A stretch of 7,217 bases of DNA from CAMLDH01 sp966250375 (GTDB lineage: Bacteria > Pseudomonadota > Gammaproteobacteria > Burkholderiales > Burkholderiaceae_D), in contig CBINHE010000155.1 in the NCBI GenBank assembly GCA_966250375.1, positions 1-7,217 on the forward strand, given 5' to 3'. Shown here piece after piece: positions 7,063 through 7,217 of the stretch (the first letter of the stretch is position 1; each line of letters begins with the position of its first letter). A program made the translations under genes and the position numbers. Below the pieces are notes generated by a model. It saw only the letters and a program-made list of their open reading frames with translations, did not search any database and was not told the DNA's origin.

Positions 7063-7107
7063 TCGTGTAACACGGTAAGGCGCACTCGGTAACGCGGTAA
7101 GGCGCAC
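7063..7107. repeat. Two-copy tandem repeat, 22-23 bp
   Basis: Unit one (7063-7085, 23 bp) and unit two (7086-7107, 22 bp) are head-to-tail copies that differ by one inserted base and one substitution. Both end in CGGTAAGGCGCAC (7073-7085 and 7095-7107). The first unit also contains the perfect palindrome CGTGT-A-ACACG (7064-7074). TGCGCC at 7051-7056 is the inverse of GGCGCA in both units (7079-7084, 7101-7106). The repeat sits between the lipoprotein stop codon and the IS end and could be an intergenic repeat family member or part of a mobile-element scar. There is no T-run, so it is not an ordinary terminator. Confidence 0.7.
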
Positions 7108-7164
7108 CCAAGGCCGTAAGAGCCTGTTCTCTATCTTTTCAACAATAGGCGCAGGAAAGCCAGA

Positions 7165-7217
7165 GAGGGTGTAAAAGATTTTGTGTAAACGGTCATTCGG
7201 TAGGAGACTACCGATCA
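7165..7217 (+). mobile_element. Probable left end of an IS256-type insertion sequence (cut by window edge)
   Basis: From about 7165 the sequence changes to GAGGGTGTAAAAG, followed by a second GTGTAAA at 7183-7189. The GTGTAAA pair, 14 bp apart, has the look of terminal inverted repeats of IS256-family (Mutator-like, DDE transposase) elements. A hairpin with a Shine-Dalgarno sequence follows, as expected just before a transposase gene. The window ends at 7217 before any start codon, and neither the right end nor a target duplication is visible. The exact left boundary is uncertain by several bases. The identification rests on remembered family resemblance, not on a search. Confidence 0.5.
7197..7214 (+). 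promoter_or_regulatory. Hairpin with GAGA loop enclosing a Shine-Dalgarno sequence
   Basis: TCGGTAG (7197-7203) pairs perfectly with CTACCGA (7208-7214), closing a four-base GAGA loop of the stable GNRA type. The Shine-Dalgarno-like string TAGGAGA (7201-7207) spans the upper stem and loop. A start codon for a downstream gene, presumably the IS transposase, would lie just beyond the window. The structure could limit ribosome access. The pairing is seen; the regulatory role is inference. Confidence 0.5.

Noticed and set aside
7119..7139. AGAG/CTCT hairpin followed by TATCTTTT as a terminator of the lipoprotein gene
   Set aside because: The stem is only about 4-5 bp and AT-containing, too weak to call, although the T-rich tail is suggestive.

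Overview
The window is a piece of a proteobacterial chromosome. A betaproteobacterium of the Burkholderiales (Oxalobacteraceae-like) is my best guess, from the GC-rich codon use of the main operon, the AcrAB/MexAB-OprM-type protein sequences and the repeat elements at the edges. The taxonomic call is inference from the sequence only. All genes read rightwards.

Positions 1-248 hold a REP-like hairpin cut by the left edge, followed by a gene-free leader with small palindromes that could be operators; no regulator gene is visible. Positions 249-6046 hold a complete tripartite RND drug-efflux operon. It encodes a periplasmic adaptor lipoprotein (AcrA/MexA family, 400 aa), an inner-membrane proton/drug antiporter (AcrB/MexB family, 1049 aa) and an outer-membrane channel lipoprotein (OprM/NodT family, 472 aa). 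The adaptor-pump gap is 30 bp with a good ribosome binding site, and pump and channel overlap by ATGA. The three products should assemble into one envelope-spanning pump that takes substrates from the periplasm and inner-membrane outer leaflet and expels them from the cell, powered by the proton gradient. All key catalytic and docking residues that I could locate are present.

Positions 6047-6324 are intergenic, with no convincing terminator. They contain a chain of two very short, start/stop-overlapping reading frames that leads into the next gene. Positions 6325-7047 encode a 240-aa lipoprotein with an N-terminal domain like the CC0125/CC1285 family and a C-terminal TPR/Sel1-like segment that stops after one clear Sel1 repeat. 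This gene is visibly less GC-rich than the efflux operon and is probably not functionally linked to it.

Positions 7048-7217 contain no gene. They hold a near-perfect tandem repeat of 22-23 bp (7063-7107) and then what looks like the left end of an IS256-type insertion sequence (from about 7165). A strong hairpin in that end carries a Shine-Dalgarno sequence, and the transposase gene would begin just beyond the window.

The efflux operon is an ordinary, well-described system. The more unusual items are the small-ORF leader, the lipoprotein's domain combination and end, and the hairpin at the IS end. I found no evidence of a wholly new system.
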